A stretch of 7,513 nucleotides of DNA, from positions 1 to 7,513 of the forward strand of contig CANREK010000056.1 in the NCBI GenBank assembly GCA_947629605.1, written 5' to 3'. The stretch comes from an uncultured Clostridia bacterium. GTDB taxonomy: Bacteria; Bacillota; Clostridia; Christensenellales; Borkfalkiaceae. A program made the position numbers and the translations under genes. Positions 1 to 5,294 of this stretch are shown here, one piece after another (within the stretch, counting starts at the first letter, position 1; each line of letters opens with the position of its first letter). Below the pieces are notes generated by a model, which saw only the letters and a list, made by a program, of their open reading frames with translations, made no database searches and was not told where the DNA came from.

Positions 1-76
1 AATGCGGGCGGGGCAGGATGACGCGCGGGTCGGCTTCCGTTTCGCCGCGCGGCGAGCAAAGAAATGTTCGAAACTT
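1..76. repeat. Partial repeat block at window edge, downstream of ruvB
   Basis: No gene is seen here. Positions 15-23 read AGGATGACG, the right arm of the hairpin family found in the other intergenic blocks, so a copy is probably cut by the window edge. Positions 42-55 form a perfect 14-bp palindrome, TCGCCGCGCGGCGA. Positions 45-73 match 2170-2198 at 28 of 29 bases, which shows that this stretch is repeated. The repeat comes to within three bases of the ruvB stop codon. No terminator with a T tract is visible for ruvB. Confidence 0.6.
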
Positions 77-1135
77 CTACTCCTCATCAAACACAGACAG
101 CTGTTTTTTGACGGACTCGGGCATCTTCATGCCCATGTGTTCGTAGCCGCCCTTCAAGCAAATTCTGCCCCGCGGCGTGCGGGCGATAAAGCCGAGCTGG
201 ATGAGGTAGGGCTCATAGACATCGAGAATGGTGTTGACATCCTCGTTGATGGTCGCGGCGAGCGTATCGAGCCCCGCGGGTCCGCCGTTGAATTTTTCGA
301 TGAGCGCACGGAGAAGATTTCTGTCCGTCTCGTCGAGGCCGAGCCCGTCGATCTCCATTCTGCGGAGCGCCCTGTCGGCATCTTCCTTGGTGATGGCGGT
401 GCTTCCCTTGACGGCGGAGAAGTCTCTGACGCGCTTCAAGAGCCGATTGGCAATGCGGGGGGTGCCGCGACTACGGCGGGCGATCTCGTAGCTTCCCCCC
501 TTCTCGACGGAGATGCCGAGCGTCTTTGCCGAGCGGTCGACAATCTGTTGCAGTTCCTCGGGCGTGTACATGTCGAGGCGGCAGATGATGCCGAAGCGGT
601 CCCTGAGCGGGCTCGACAGCATGCCCGCCCGCGTCGTCGCGCCGATGAGCGTGAAACGTTTGAGCGGAAGGCGGATATTCCGCGCCATGGGCCCCTTGCC
701 GACGATGATGTCGAGCGCATAATCTTCCATGGCCGAATAGAGCGTCTCCTCGACGGTGCGGTTGAGACGATGGATCTCGTCGATGAAGAGCACGTCTCCC
801 TCGTTGAGATTGGAGAGAATGGCGGCGAGGTCCCCCTGCCGCTCGATGGCGGGGCCCGAGGTCAATTTGATCTGCGTGCCCATCGTATTTGCGATGATGT
901 GGGCGAGCGTCGTCTTGCCGAGCCCGGGCGGACCGTAGAGGAGCACATGATCGAGCGCTTCTCCCCTCTTTTTGGCCGCCGCCATGTAGACTTTGAGATT
1001 CTCTTTGACCTTGTCCTGCCCGACATAATCTTCCAGTGTCTTGGGGCGGAGTACGTTCTCTTCGAGATCGTAGTCGTTTTTATTCCCCGAGAGCAACCGC
1101 TCATCGGTCATCTGTTCGTCAAAATCGTCAAACAT
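77..1135 (-). CDS. ruvB: Holliday junction branch-migration helicase RuvB
   Basis: RuvB is the hexameric AAA+ ATPase motor that, with RuvA, drives branch migration of Holliday junctions in recombinational repair. The 352-residue protein has the usual length. Visible motifs are Walker A GPPGLGKT (68-75), Walker B VLFIDEIH (115-122), sensor 1 TLIGATTR (162-169), the arginine-finger segment SPLRDRFG (175-182), sensor 2 RGTPRIANR (223-231), and a C-terminal winged-helix domain (about 260-335) with GGPAGLDTLA and GFIARTPRGR. The ATG at 1135 is preceded by AAGGAG with 6 nt spacing. This SD overlaps the ruvA stop codon, so the two genes are almost certainly co-transcribed and translationally linked. 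Nothing in the protein looks broken. Confidence 0.98.
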   Translation of the reverse strand: MFDDFDEQMTDERLLSGNKNDYDLEENVLRPKTLEDYVGQDKVKENLKVYMAAAKKRGEALDHVLLYGPPGLGKTTLAHIIANTMGTQIKLTSGPAIERQGDLAAILSNLNEGDVLFIDEIHRLNRTVEETLYSAMEDYALDIIVGKGPMARNIRLPLKRFTLIGATTRAGMLSSPLRDRFGIICRLDMYTPEELQQIVDRSAKTLGISVEKGGSYEIARRSRGTPRIANRLLKRVRDFSAVKGSTAITKEDADRALRRMEIDGLGLDETDRNLLRALIEKFNGGPAGLDTLAATINEDVNTILDVYEPYLIQLGFIARTPRGRICLKGGYEHMGMKMPESVKKQLSVFDEE

Positions 1136-1141
1136 AGATCA

Positions 1142-1147
1142 CTCCTT
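1142..1147 (-). promoter_or_regulatory. ruvB Shine-Dalgarno site overlapping the ruvA stop
   Basis: On the minus strand this is AAGGAG, 6 nt before the ruvB ATG. It shares bases with the ruvA TAA stop (1146-1148), which supports translational coupling of ruvA and ruvB. Confidence 0.85.
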
Positions 1148-1748
1148 ACATTCCCCGCAGGGCGAGGGCGAGGACTTCCTCCACGGTCTTGGCGCCGTTT
1201 GCCTTGGCGCGGTCGACGGCGCGGGCGCTCTCCTGCCGCGTGAATCCCATGCCCATGAGGGCGGAAACGGCATCCTCGTCATCCGAACTTACGGGCGCGG
1301 AGACCCTTCCCCCCACGCTGTCCACGCCGAGGAGTTCATCGGCGGAGATCTTGCCGTGAAGTTCCAAGATGATGCGCTCGGCGGTCTTTTTGCCGAGCCC
1401 CTTGACGGCGGAGAGACGCTTGGTGTCGGCGGCGGCGATGGCCTCGGAGACCTCGGAGGGGCGCATCGAGGAGAGCACGCTCATCGCGAGCCTTGCCCCC
1501 ACGCCCTGCACGGAGGTGAGCTTCAAAAAGAGGGCCTTCTCCTGCGGGTCGGCGAAGCCGAAGAGGGTGATGTCGTCCTCGGAGACTTTGAGGTAGGTGT
1601 AGACCTCGCCCTCTTCCCCCTTTCTGACGCCCGAGAGGTTGGAGAACGCCGCCCCCGAGCAGACGACTTCGTACCCCACGCCGTTCACTTCCATGAGCAC
1701 ATACGCGGGATCGAGATATTTGACTGTTCCTTTTAAGTAGCCGATCAT
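1146..1748 (-). CDS. ruvA: Holliday junction-binding protein RuvA
   Basis: RuvA binds the four-way junction as a tetramer and loads RuvB rings. The 200-residue protein shows the family layout: an N-terminal OB fold (about 1-63, starting MIGYLKG) with an acidic pin segment SEDD (56-59); two helix-hairpin-helix motifs, TSVQGVGARLA (78-88) and SAVKGLGKKTAERI (113-126); a flexible linker with SSDDED; and the small C-terminal RuvB-contact domain (about 158-200, with ALMGMGFTRQEA-like sequence). The ATG at 1748 has GGGAGG upstream at 7 nt. It lies 10 nt before ruvB, but 728 bp of repeat DNA separate it from ruvC, the usual first gene of the set. The repeat starts only 22 nt upstream of the start codon, so ruvA may need its own promoter or read-through from ruvC. 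Confidence 0.97.
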   Translation of the reverse strand: MIGYLKGTVKYLDPAYVLMEVNGVGYEVVCSGAAFSNLSGVRKGEEGEVYTYLKVSEDDITLFGFADPQEKALFLKLTSVQGVGARLAMSVLSSMRPSEVSEAIAAADTKRLSAVKGLGKKTAERIILELHGKISADELLGVDSVGGRVSAPVSSDDEDAVSALMGMGFTRQESARAVDRAKANGAKTVEEVLALALRGM

Positions 1749-1755
1749 AGTTTTT

Positions 1756-1761
1756 CCTCCC
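1756..1761 (-). promoter_or_regulatory. ruvA Shine-Dalgarno site
   Basis: On the minus strand this is GGGAGG, 7 nt before the ruvA ATG. It fixes the start and has survived the repeat insertion that begins at about 1771. Confidence 0.8.
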
Positions 1762-1770
1762 GATGGATAT

Positions 1771-1815
1771 GGGAAATTAAAAATTAAAAATTATAAATGA
1801 AAAATTGCGGTTGAG
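1771..1815. repeat. AT-rich repeat end, copy 1
   Basis: This AT-rich stretch, beginning GGGAAATTAAAAATT and ending AAAAATTGCGGT, is nearly the same as 5168-5212. It marks the left edge of a repeat block in both places. On the minus strand 1790-1795 reads TATAAT, a perfect -10 hexamer facing ruvA, but no convincing -35 lies 16-18 bp upstream of it. Confidence 0.75.
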
Positions 1816-1930
1816 CGGCGCAATTCTGCTCAACAGCCCAATGGGCTGTGAGCTGCGCCGCGACAGGAGGCGTGGCCTCGCCGACGGGTTGCGGCGGTCC
1901 CTGCCGACGCAACAGGTAGGGGTGGACAAC
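1811..1930 (+). repeat. Hairpin repeat module, inverted copy of 7164-7285
   Basis: This ~120-bp module recurs in inverted orientation at about 7164-7285 with clear similarity throughout. It folds as a long hairpin: GCGGCGCA (1815-1822) pairs with TGCGCCGC (1854-1861), and inside it GCTCA pairs with TGAGC and CAGCCC with GGGCTG. Next come a short hairpin GAGGC/GCCTC and an arm pair GTTGCG...CGCAAC with one mismatch. No protein gene is supported here. Confidence 0.8.
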
Positions 1931-1931
1931 G

Positions 1932-2043
1932 CATTCCAAATGCGTCATCCTGAGCCGACGCGCCCTTGCGTCGTGTCGAAGGATCACCGCAGCAATAATA
2001 AGGTGATGGTTCGACGGAGCTCACCATGACGCAATTTGGAATG
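1932..2043. repeat. Composite palindromic element with terminal inverted repeats (core, copy A)
   Basis: The ends, 1932-1948 (CATTCCAAATGCGTCAT) and 2026-2043, are inverted repeats that pair over 17 bp with one extra A. Inside are two hairpins: ATCCT...AGGAT at 1947-1984, whose loop holds a CGACGC/GCGTCG stem, and ATGGT...ACCAT at 2006-2027. They are separated by the spacer ending AATAATAAGGTG, also seen in the copy at 3925-4080. Compared with the copies at 3925-4080 and 5295-5530, this core lies in the opposite direction relative to the neighbouring ATGCT hairpin. It has no coding capacity and resembles a small non-autonomous element or a REP-like composite. Confidence 0.75.
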
Positions 2044-2060
2044 TTGCCGTAGAATGTACG

Positions 2061-2128
2061 GCGAGATGCTTCGGACACTCTCTCGTAGACTGCGTTCTTA
2101 CTCTCCTGCTCAGCATGACGCCGCACGC
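2061..2128 (-). repeat. Palindromic hairpin module, ATGCT type
   Basis: ATGCT (2066-2070) pairs with AGCAT (2112-2116). The flanks GGCGAG and GACGCCGCAC and the internal GTAGACTGCGTTC are shared with 4098-4165 and, inverted, with 5211-5280. It is one of 14 hairpins of this family in the window. Confidence 0.8.
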
Positions 2129-2133
2129 AAAAA

Positions 2134-2200
2134 CGGTGACCCGCCCCCACCCCCTCCCATGGAGGGGCACCGCGCGGCAAGCAAAGAAATGTTCGAAATC
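2134..2200 (+). repeat. C-rich GGTGACCC module followed by a 29-bp repeat
   Basis: CGGTGACCC followed by C-runs and GGAGGGGC is present once in each of the four repeat blocks (also 4216-4254, 5620-5658 and 7447-7477), always on the plus strand and always after the last reverse hairpin. The following 2170-2198 matches 45-73 beside ruvB at 28 of 29 bases. Confidence 0.75.
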
Positions 2201-2217
2201 ATTCCAAATCACTGCGC

Positions 2218-2400
2218 GTGGCAGGGTCTCCCTGCCTAAGTCATAGGGCTCCCAAAAATATTGCAAAGCAAGATTTTTGGGAAAAGGAGCGACCTGCGTT
2301 CAAAGCGACGTTTTTGCGTGAACGCAAAAACACGCAAACTACGCAGTGTCGCGACGCGGTACCCTACGGGAACCTTAATGTCCTTGCATATAACGTTTCC
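2218..2400. other. Cluster of strong inverted repeats between ruvC and ruvA
   Basis: No gene is supported. Four stem-loops are visible. GGCAGGG/CCCTGCC is at 2220-2236. CCCAAAAAT/ATTTTTGGG, with an inner TTGC/GCAA, spans about 2253-2283. An 11-bp stem with one bulge (2289-2299 with 2341-2352) encloses a perfect 10-bp stem GTTTTTGCGT/ACGCAAAAAC (2310-2331). A weaker GGT..CCC/GGG..ACC pairing follows near 2359. This could be a structured RNA in the ruvC-ruvA transcript or another repeat module. No known RNA family is recognised. Confidence 0.5.
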
Positions 2401-2436
2401 GCGGCCCACCCGATTGATGCACAAAGTACTTTCGCT

Positions 2437-2472
2437 CGATGAATTCTTTTCGCCCTTGAAAAGAATTCATCG
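2437..2472 (-). terminator. Perfect 14-bp inverted repeat directly after ruvC
   Basis: CGATGAATTCTTTT (2437-2450) and AAAAGAATTCATCG (2459-2472) pair perfectly around an 8-nt loop. The stem starts 4 nt after the ruvC stop codon. Its position suggests a transcript end or an mRNA-stabilising hairpin for ruvC. The stem is AT-rich and no T tract follows on the minus strand, so it is not a textbook intrinsic terminator; a protein-binding site is also possible. Confidence 0.45.
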
Positions 2473-2476
2473 AAAC

Positions 2477-2974
2477 CTATTTCACCCCAAACATCGACGA
2501 AAATCTGCTCGTAAAGGCGTGGCAGAGGGCGACGGCGAGGGCGTCGGCCGCGTCGTCGGGCTTCGGAATGGCGGAGAGGCGCAGGTGCGAGGCGACAATG
2601 CGCTGCATCTGCTGTTTGTCCGCGCCGCCGTACCCCGTGAGCGCCTGTTTGATCTGGTTGGGCGTGTACTCAAAGATCTTGCCGCACCGCTTGTTGCAGG
2701 TGAGGAGCATCACCCCTCTCGCATGCGCGACAGCAATGCCCGTCGTGATGTTCTTGGAGAAAAACAGCTCCTCCATCGCCGCCTCGTCGGGGCGGAATTT
2801 GTCGAAGATGGCATTGAGCTTTTCTTCGAGAATGCACAGCCGTACGGGGAAGCTCTCCGATGCGGGCGTCTTGACGGCGCCGAAGTCCACGGGGGCGCAA
2901 TTCCCCCGCGCATCCTTCTCGATGACGCCGTAGCCCATTGTCCCAAAACCGGGGTCGAGCCCCAAAATTATCAT
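2477..2974 (-). CDS. ruvC: Crossover junction endodeoxyribonuclease RuvC
   Basis: RuvC is the dimeric Holliday-junction resolvase that nicks two opposing strands after RuvAB branch migration. The 165-residue protein starts MIILGLDPGFGTMGYGV and keeps the RNase H-like acidic set: D7, E68 in AAMEELFF, and D141 and D144 in DAADALAVALCHA. YTPNQIKQALTGYG (103-116) is the usual DNA-contact region. The start is fixed by D7 and by an in-frame TAA three codons upstream of the ATG. There is no Shine-Dalgarno sequence; instead a near-consensus promoter ends 6 nt before the ATG, which predicts a leaderless mRNA. ruvA and ruvB follow in the same direction after a 728-bp repeat block. Confidence 0.97.
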   Translation of the reverse strand: MIILGLDPGFGTMGYGVIEKDARGNCAPVDFGAVKTPASESFPVRLCILEEKLNAIFDKFRPDEAAMEELFFSKNITTGIAVAHARGVMLLTCNKRCGKIFEYTPNQIKQALTGYGGADKQQMQRIVASHLRLSAIPKPDDAADALAVALCHAFTSRFSSMFGVK

Positions 2975-2980
2975 AGATTT

Positions 2981-3009
2981 ATTTTACAGGAAATGAAGAG
3001 ATATGTCAA
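2981..3009 (-). promoter_or_regulatory. Sigma-70-type promoter of ruvC, leaderless geometry
   Basis: On the minus strand TTGACA (3004-3009) is followed after exactly 17 bp by TAAAAT (2981-2986), then 6 nt, then the ruvC ATG. Transcription normally starts about 7 nt after the -10 box, which would be the A of the ATG. No AGGAG-like sequence is present, in agreement with leaderless translation. Confidence 0.8.
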
Positions 3010-3036
3010 GAAATTCTCATATTTTATTCTCGCCGC

Positions 3037-3065
3037 TTGCTTTTTCCCGCAAAACGGAGTAGGAT
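3037..3065 (+). promoter_or_regulatory. Probable promoter of yggS with the same geometry
   Basis: TTGCTT (3037-3042), 17 bp, TAGGAT (3060-3065), 6 nt, ATG. The spacing equals that of ruvC and ruvX, although both hexamers match consensus less well. A GGAG at 3056-3059 lies 12 nt from the ATG and could instead act as a weak ribosome-binding site if transcription begins further upstream. The region is divergent from the ruvC promoter; the two -35 boxes are 27 bp apart. Confidence 0.5.
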
Positions 3066-3071
3066 AGAGAT

Positions 3072-3749
3072 ATGGCAGACATCGAAGCAAACGTCAAAAA
3101 AATTTTGCAAGAACTGAAAGGCGGCAATGCCTATGGGGAAGCCGTCACCCTCGTCGCCGCGACCAAGACGCGGACCGCGGAGGAGATCAACCGCGCCATC
3201 CGTGCGGGGATCACTTGCGTCGGCGAAAACAAAGTACAGGAATTCCGCGATAAGTACGATTCTTTGGAGAAGGCCGAGCGGCACTTCATCGGCAATCTCC
3301 AAGCCAATAAGATCAAATATCTCCTCGGAAAGTGCGACCTCATCCACTCCGTCGGGGATGTCCGTCTCGCCGAAGAGATCTCCCGCCTCGCCCTCTCCCG
3401 CGGCATCGTGCAGAACATCCTCATCGAGATCAATTTGGGGGAAGCGCAAAAGGGCGGCATTCCCCTCGACGAGGCAGACGCCTCTTACCGCCATATCAAG
3501 ACGCTCGAAGGCGTCAAGGTCAGGGGGTGCATGGCGATGCTCCCCGCCGAGGATGAGCAGGGCTATCTCGCCGCGCTCTGCAACAAAATGCGGCAGTTCT
3601 TTGAGGCGCATCGCGAACGGGACGACGGATTTGCATATCTGTCGATGGGCATGAGCGGGGACTATCGGCTCTGCCTCGACCACGGCTCCAACATGGTCCG
3701 CCTCGGCACATGTATTTTCGGCGCCCGACCCGCGCGTGCCGCAGAATGA
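3072..3749 (+). CDS. yggS: YggS family pyridoxal phosphate homeostasis protein
   Basis: This is a cytoplasmic, single-domain PLP-binding protein of the alanine-racemase-like barrel fold. It has no known catalytic reaction and is thought to buffer or deliver PLP. The 225-residue product is of usual length. Visible signatures are LVAATKTRT with the PLP lysine K32, GENKVQE (51-57), HFIGNLQANK (71-80), LSMGMSGDY (190-198) and the phosphate-loop region GSNMVRLGTCIFGAR (205-219). The ATG is the only start that fits the usual N-terminus. The last residues PARAAE are not family-like: the sequence spanning the stop codon, CAGAATGAGCGG (3742-3753), recurs in the repeat blocks at about 4203 and 7432. 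The C-terminal tail and stop therefore appear to have been supplied by repeat DNA. The gene is divergent from ruvC. Confidence 0.95.
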   Translation: MADIEANVKKILQELKGGNAYGEAVTLVAATKTRTAEEINRAIRAGITCVGENKVQEFRDKYDSLEKAERHFIGNLQANKIKYLLGKCDLIHSVGDVRLAEEISRLALSRGIVQNILIEINLGEAQKGGIPLDEADASYRHIKTLEGVKVRGCMAMLPAEDEQGYLAALCNKMRQFFEAHRERDDGFAYLSMGMSGDYRLCLDHGSNMVRLGTCIFGARPARAAE

Positions 3750-3776
3750 GCGGGCCCTCCGTATACAACGCACCTC

Positions 3777-3845
3777 GCGCGTGCCGCGCACGCGCTCATG
3801 CTGAACGAACGTGAAGCATCCCGTTAAACCTACGGAGCAACATGC
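3777..3845 (+). repeat. Hairpin pair module shared with 7304-7375
   Basis: A perfect 8-bp hairpin GCGCGTGC/GCACGCGC (3777-3795) is followed by an ATGCT...AGCAT hairpin (3798-3819) and CCCGTTAAAC..ACGGAGCAACATGC. The same order and nearly the same sequence occur at 7304-7375. There the first hairpin has a different sequence (GCGCACGGC/GCCGTGCGC) but still pairs perfectly. It lies 27 nt after the yggS stop. No T tract follows, so it is not a clear terminator. Confidence 0.75.
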
Positions 3846-3851
3846 CGCCCC

Positions 3852-3912
3852 GCGTCATTCTGAGCCACGGGGCTCATAAAGAGTACGGGGGCTATTCCGA
3901 AGAATCTCGCGG
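3852..3912 (+). repeat. Palindromic hairpin module, ATTCT type
   Basis: ATTCT (3857-3861) pairs with AGAAT (3901-3905) within flanks GCGTC and CTCGCGGGGC. The inverted relative at 5541-5606 has the same flanks and the shared inner AGAGTACGGG segment. Confidence 0.75.
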
Positions 3913-3924
3913 GGCGATTACGGA

Positions 3925-4080
3925 CCATTCCGATTGCGTCATGGTGCCCCGCCCGCACGTTCTTTATGGCGTCGAAGGGCGGCACGAGGAGCGTAGCGAC
4001 GAAGTAGCTCCGTCGAACCATCACCTTATTATAATGCGGCGGATCCTTCGACTTCGCTCAGGATGACGTAATCGGAACGG
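3925..4080. repeat. Composite palindromic element with terminal inverted repeats (core, copy B)
   Basis: Termini 3925-3942 and 4063-4080 are inverted repeats matching at 16 of 18 positions. Inside are the ATGGT...ACCAT hairpin (3941-4021), whose long loop holds its own palindromes, the spacer CACCTTATTATAATGCGGC, and the ATCCT...AGGAT hairpin (4043-4064). Read on the minus strand, its order and spacers match the copy at 5295-5530, which carries an extra insert. Confidence 0.75.
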
Positions 4081-4097
4081 TGCCGTAGAACTGTGCG

Positions 4098-4165
4098 GCG
4101 AGATGCTTCGGACACCCTTCCGTAGACTGCGTTCATGCTTTTCAGCTCAGCATGACGCCGCACGC
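4098..4165 (-). repeat. Palindromic hairpin module, ATGCT type
   Basis: ATGCT (4103-4107) pairs with AGCAT (4149-4153). Flanks and the inner GTAGACTGCGTTC are shared with 2061-2128. It adjoins the core element at 3925-4080 through the spacer GTGCCGTAGAACTGTGCGGC. Confidence 0.75.
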
Positions 4166-4176
4166 ACCTGCTTCCG

Positions 4177-4292
4177 CCCGTTTGCTACCCTTTGTCTACG
4201 CCTCAGAATGAGCGGCGGTGACCCACCCCCTTAATCCCCCTCCCACGGAGGGGGCGAGCTCAGCATGACGCCGCACTCTCCCTCAGAATGAA
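4177..4292 (+). repeat. Degenerate hairpin half, C-rich module and orphan right arms
   Basis: CCGCCCGTTTGCT (4177-4189) and CCTCAGAATGAGCGGC are shared with 7393-7444, but here the left arm ATTCT is missing, so the copy is broken. The C-rich GGTGACCC module follows (4216-4254), then two unpaired right arms, AGCATGACGCCGCAC (about 4262-4276) and CAGAATGAACGC (about 4283-4294). This is the most decayed part of the block. Confidence 0.6.
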
Positions 4293-4300
4293 CGCATCCG

Positions 4301-4329
4301 TTTAATTTTTCATCAAACTGCACCATAAT
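4301..4329 (+). promoter_or_regulatory. Possible promoter of the phospholipase C-like gene
   Basis: TTTAAT (4301-4306), 17 bp, CATAAT (4324-4329). The -10 matches 5 of 6 consensus bases; the -35 is weak. Transcription from about 4336 would give a leader of roughly 11 nt that starts at the Shine-Dalgarno sequence. The evidence is modest. Confidence 0.35.
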
Positions 4330-4335
4330 TCAAAC

Positions 4336-4341
4336 AAGGAG
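4336..4341 (+). promoter_or_regulatory. Shine-Dalgarno site of the phospholipase C-like gene
   Basis: AAGGAG lies 5 nt before the ATG at 4347 and decides the start. Confidence 0.8.
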
Positions 4342-4346
4342 AAACC

Positions 4347-5177
4347 ATGCCTTCGGCGATCACACATGAACTCATCGCAAAGAGCGCGGCGGCGCTGCTC
4401 GGCCAAGAGGAGCGGCGGTGCATCTCTTCCGCGCCCGACTATTTCTACCTCGGCGCACAGGGGCCCGACCTCTATTTCTTCTATAAACCGCAGGAGACCA
4501 AGCGGAACTTTGGGAAACTGCTCCATCGCGGCGGCGTGTACCGTTGGTTCGAGGCGCTCCTTGCCGCCCTCGACGGCCGCACGGGCAAGGAAAAAGACAA
4601 GTGCCTTGCTTATGCGCTCGGCTTCTGCACCCATCTCGAAGCGGACGCCGCCTTTCACCCCTTTGTCTATGGCTATTTGAAGGAGCGCAGTCTCAAAAAG
4701 AGCGAACATCAACGCATCGAAAACGATTGGGATGTCTACTTTGCGGCGACGTTGGAGGAGAAGGAAGTGCGGGGCTATCGGTGGCCCTTTGACATCAAGA
4801 CCATTCTCCGCGAGGGCGTGCTCTACGCATATCTTCGCGACGCCGCACGCATTTGGGGCAAAAAAATCGCGAAGGGCGCATTCAAACGCTGCCTTCGCTT
4901 CTTCCGTTGGTATCTGAAACACTTTCATAAAAAGCATTTTCGGTATCTGCTGCCGATCGTGCCGTCGCTCTATCCCCACCGCACGCCCGACCCCGACGTC
5001 ATCGAAAATCCCCTCTTTGCGCGTCTTGCGGGGGAGAAAAACGCCGATGCGCTCTATCTTGCCGCCGCCGAGCGGGCCGCAGCGCGGATGAAGGAATTTT
5101 TGTCCGCCGCGAACGGTGCGTCACTCACCCCCGCCTTCTCCCGCCACTTGCTCACGGGAGAGGAATTGGGAAATTAA
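4347..5177 (+). CDS. Zinc-dependent phospholipase C-like protein
   Basis: The 276-residue protein resembles the zinc-dependent phospholipase C / S1-P1 nuclease-like family common in Clostridia. That fold binds up to three zinc ions through scattered His and Asp residues and hydrolyses phosphoesters. Candidate ligands in order are H7 in SAITHELI, D41 in LGAQGPDLYFFY (35-46), H96, D100 and H104 in GFCTHLEADAAFHPF (92-106), and H121, E125 and D129 in EHQRIENDWD (120-129). No signal peptide is evident, unlike secreted clostridial alpha-toxins, so it is probably cytosolic with unknown substrate. The middle (about 175-200) is rich in Arg, Lys and aromatic residues. The stop codon lies inside the AT-rich repeat that starts at 5168, so the last codons and TAA come from repeat DNA. 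Family confidence is good; activity is not shown. Confidence 0.85.
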   Translation: MPSAITHELIAKSAAALLGQEERRCISSAPDYFYLGAQGPDLYFFYKPQETKRNFGKLLHRGGVYRWFEALLAALDGRTGKEKDKCLAYALGFCTHLEADAAFHPFVYGYLKERSLKKSEHQRIENDWDVYFAATLEEKEVRGYRWPFDIKTILREGVLYAYLRDAARIWGKKIAKGAFKRCLRFFRWYLKHFHKKHFRYLLPIVPSLYPHRTPDPDVIENPLFARLAGEKNADALYLAAAERAAARMKEFLSAANGASLTPAFSRHLLTGEELGN

Positions 5178-5212
5178 AAATTGAAAATTAAAAATGAAAA
5201 ATTGCGGTGGAG
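5168..5212. repeat. AT-rich repeat end, copy 2
   Basis: It begins GGGAAATTAAAAATTG and ends AAAAATTGCGGTGGAG, nearly identical to 1771-1815. It overlaps the last three codons of the preceding gene and provides its TAA stop (5175-5177). Confidence 0.75.
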
Positions 5213-5283
5213 TGCGGCGTCATGCTGAGCTGTGGACTACAAACGCAGTCTACGAAAGTAAGTCCGAAGCATCTCGCTGCACA
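5211..5283 (+). repeat. Palindromic hairpin module, ATGCT type
   Basis: ATGCT (5222-5226) pairs with AGCAT (5268-5272). It includes the shared inner segment AACGCAGTCTACG and flanks TGCGGCGTC and CTCGCTGCACA. It is the plus-strand counterpart of 4098-4165. Confidence 0.75.
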
Positions 5284-5294
5284 CTTCTACGGCA

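Noticed and set aside
2..1243. 413-residue plus-strand open frame
   Set aside because: It lies antisense to ruvB and the end of ruvA, whose products are unmistakable; the frame stays open because of GC-rich codon use and has no recognisable domain.
1830..2180. 116-residue minus-strand frame in the repeat block
   Set aside because: It crosses several hairpin modules; its homologous copies elsewhere do not keep the frame.
1771..2200. CRISPR array
   Set aside because: Repeats are palindromic, differ in type and orientation and have irregular spacing; there are no regular spacers and no cas genes.
2437..2472. att site or integron recombination site
   Set aside because: It is a simple perfect inverted repeat with no integrase, cassette or duplicated partner visible.
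2261..3067. 268-residue plus-strand open frame
   Set aside because: It is antisense to ruvC and runs through the hairpin cluster, with no family-like sequence and no start signals.
3024..3791. 255-residue minus-strand open frame
   Set aside because: It is the antisense shadow of yggS, which has full family motifs.
4302..4979. 225-residue minus-strand open frame
   Set aside because: It is antisense to the phospholipase C-like gene and lacks any motif.
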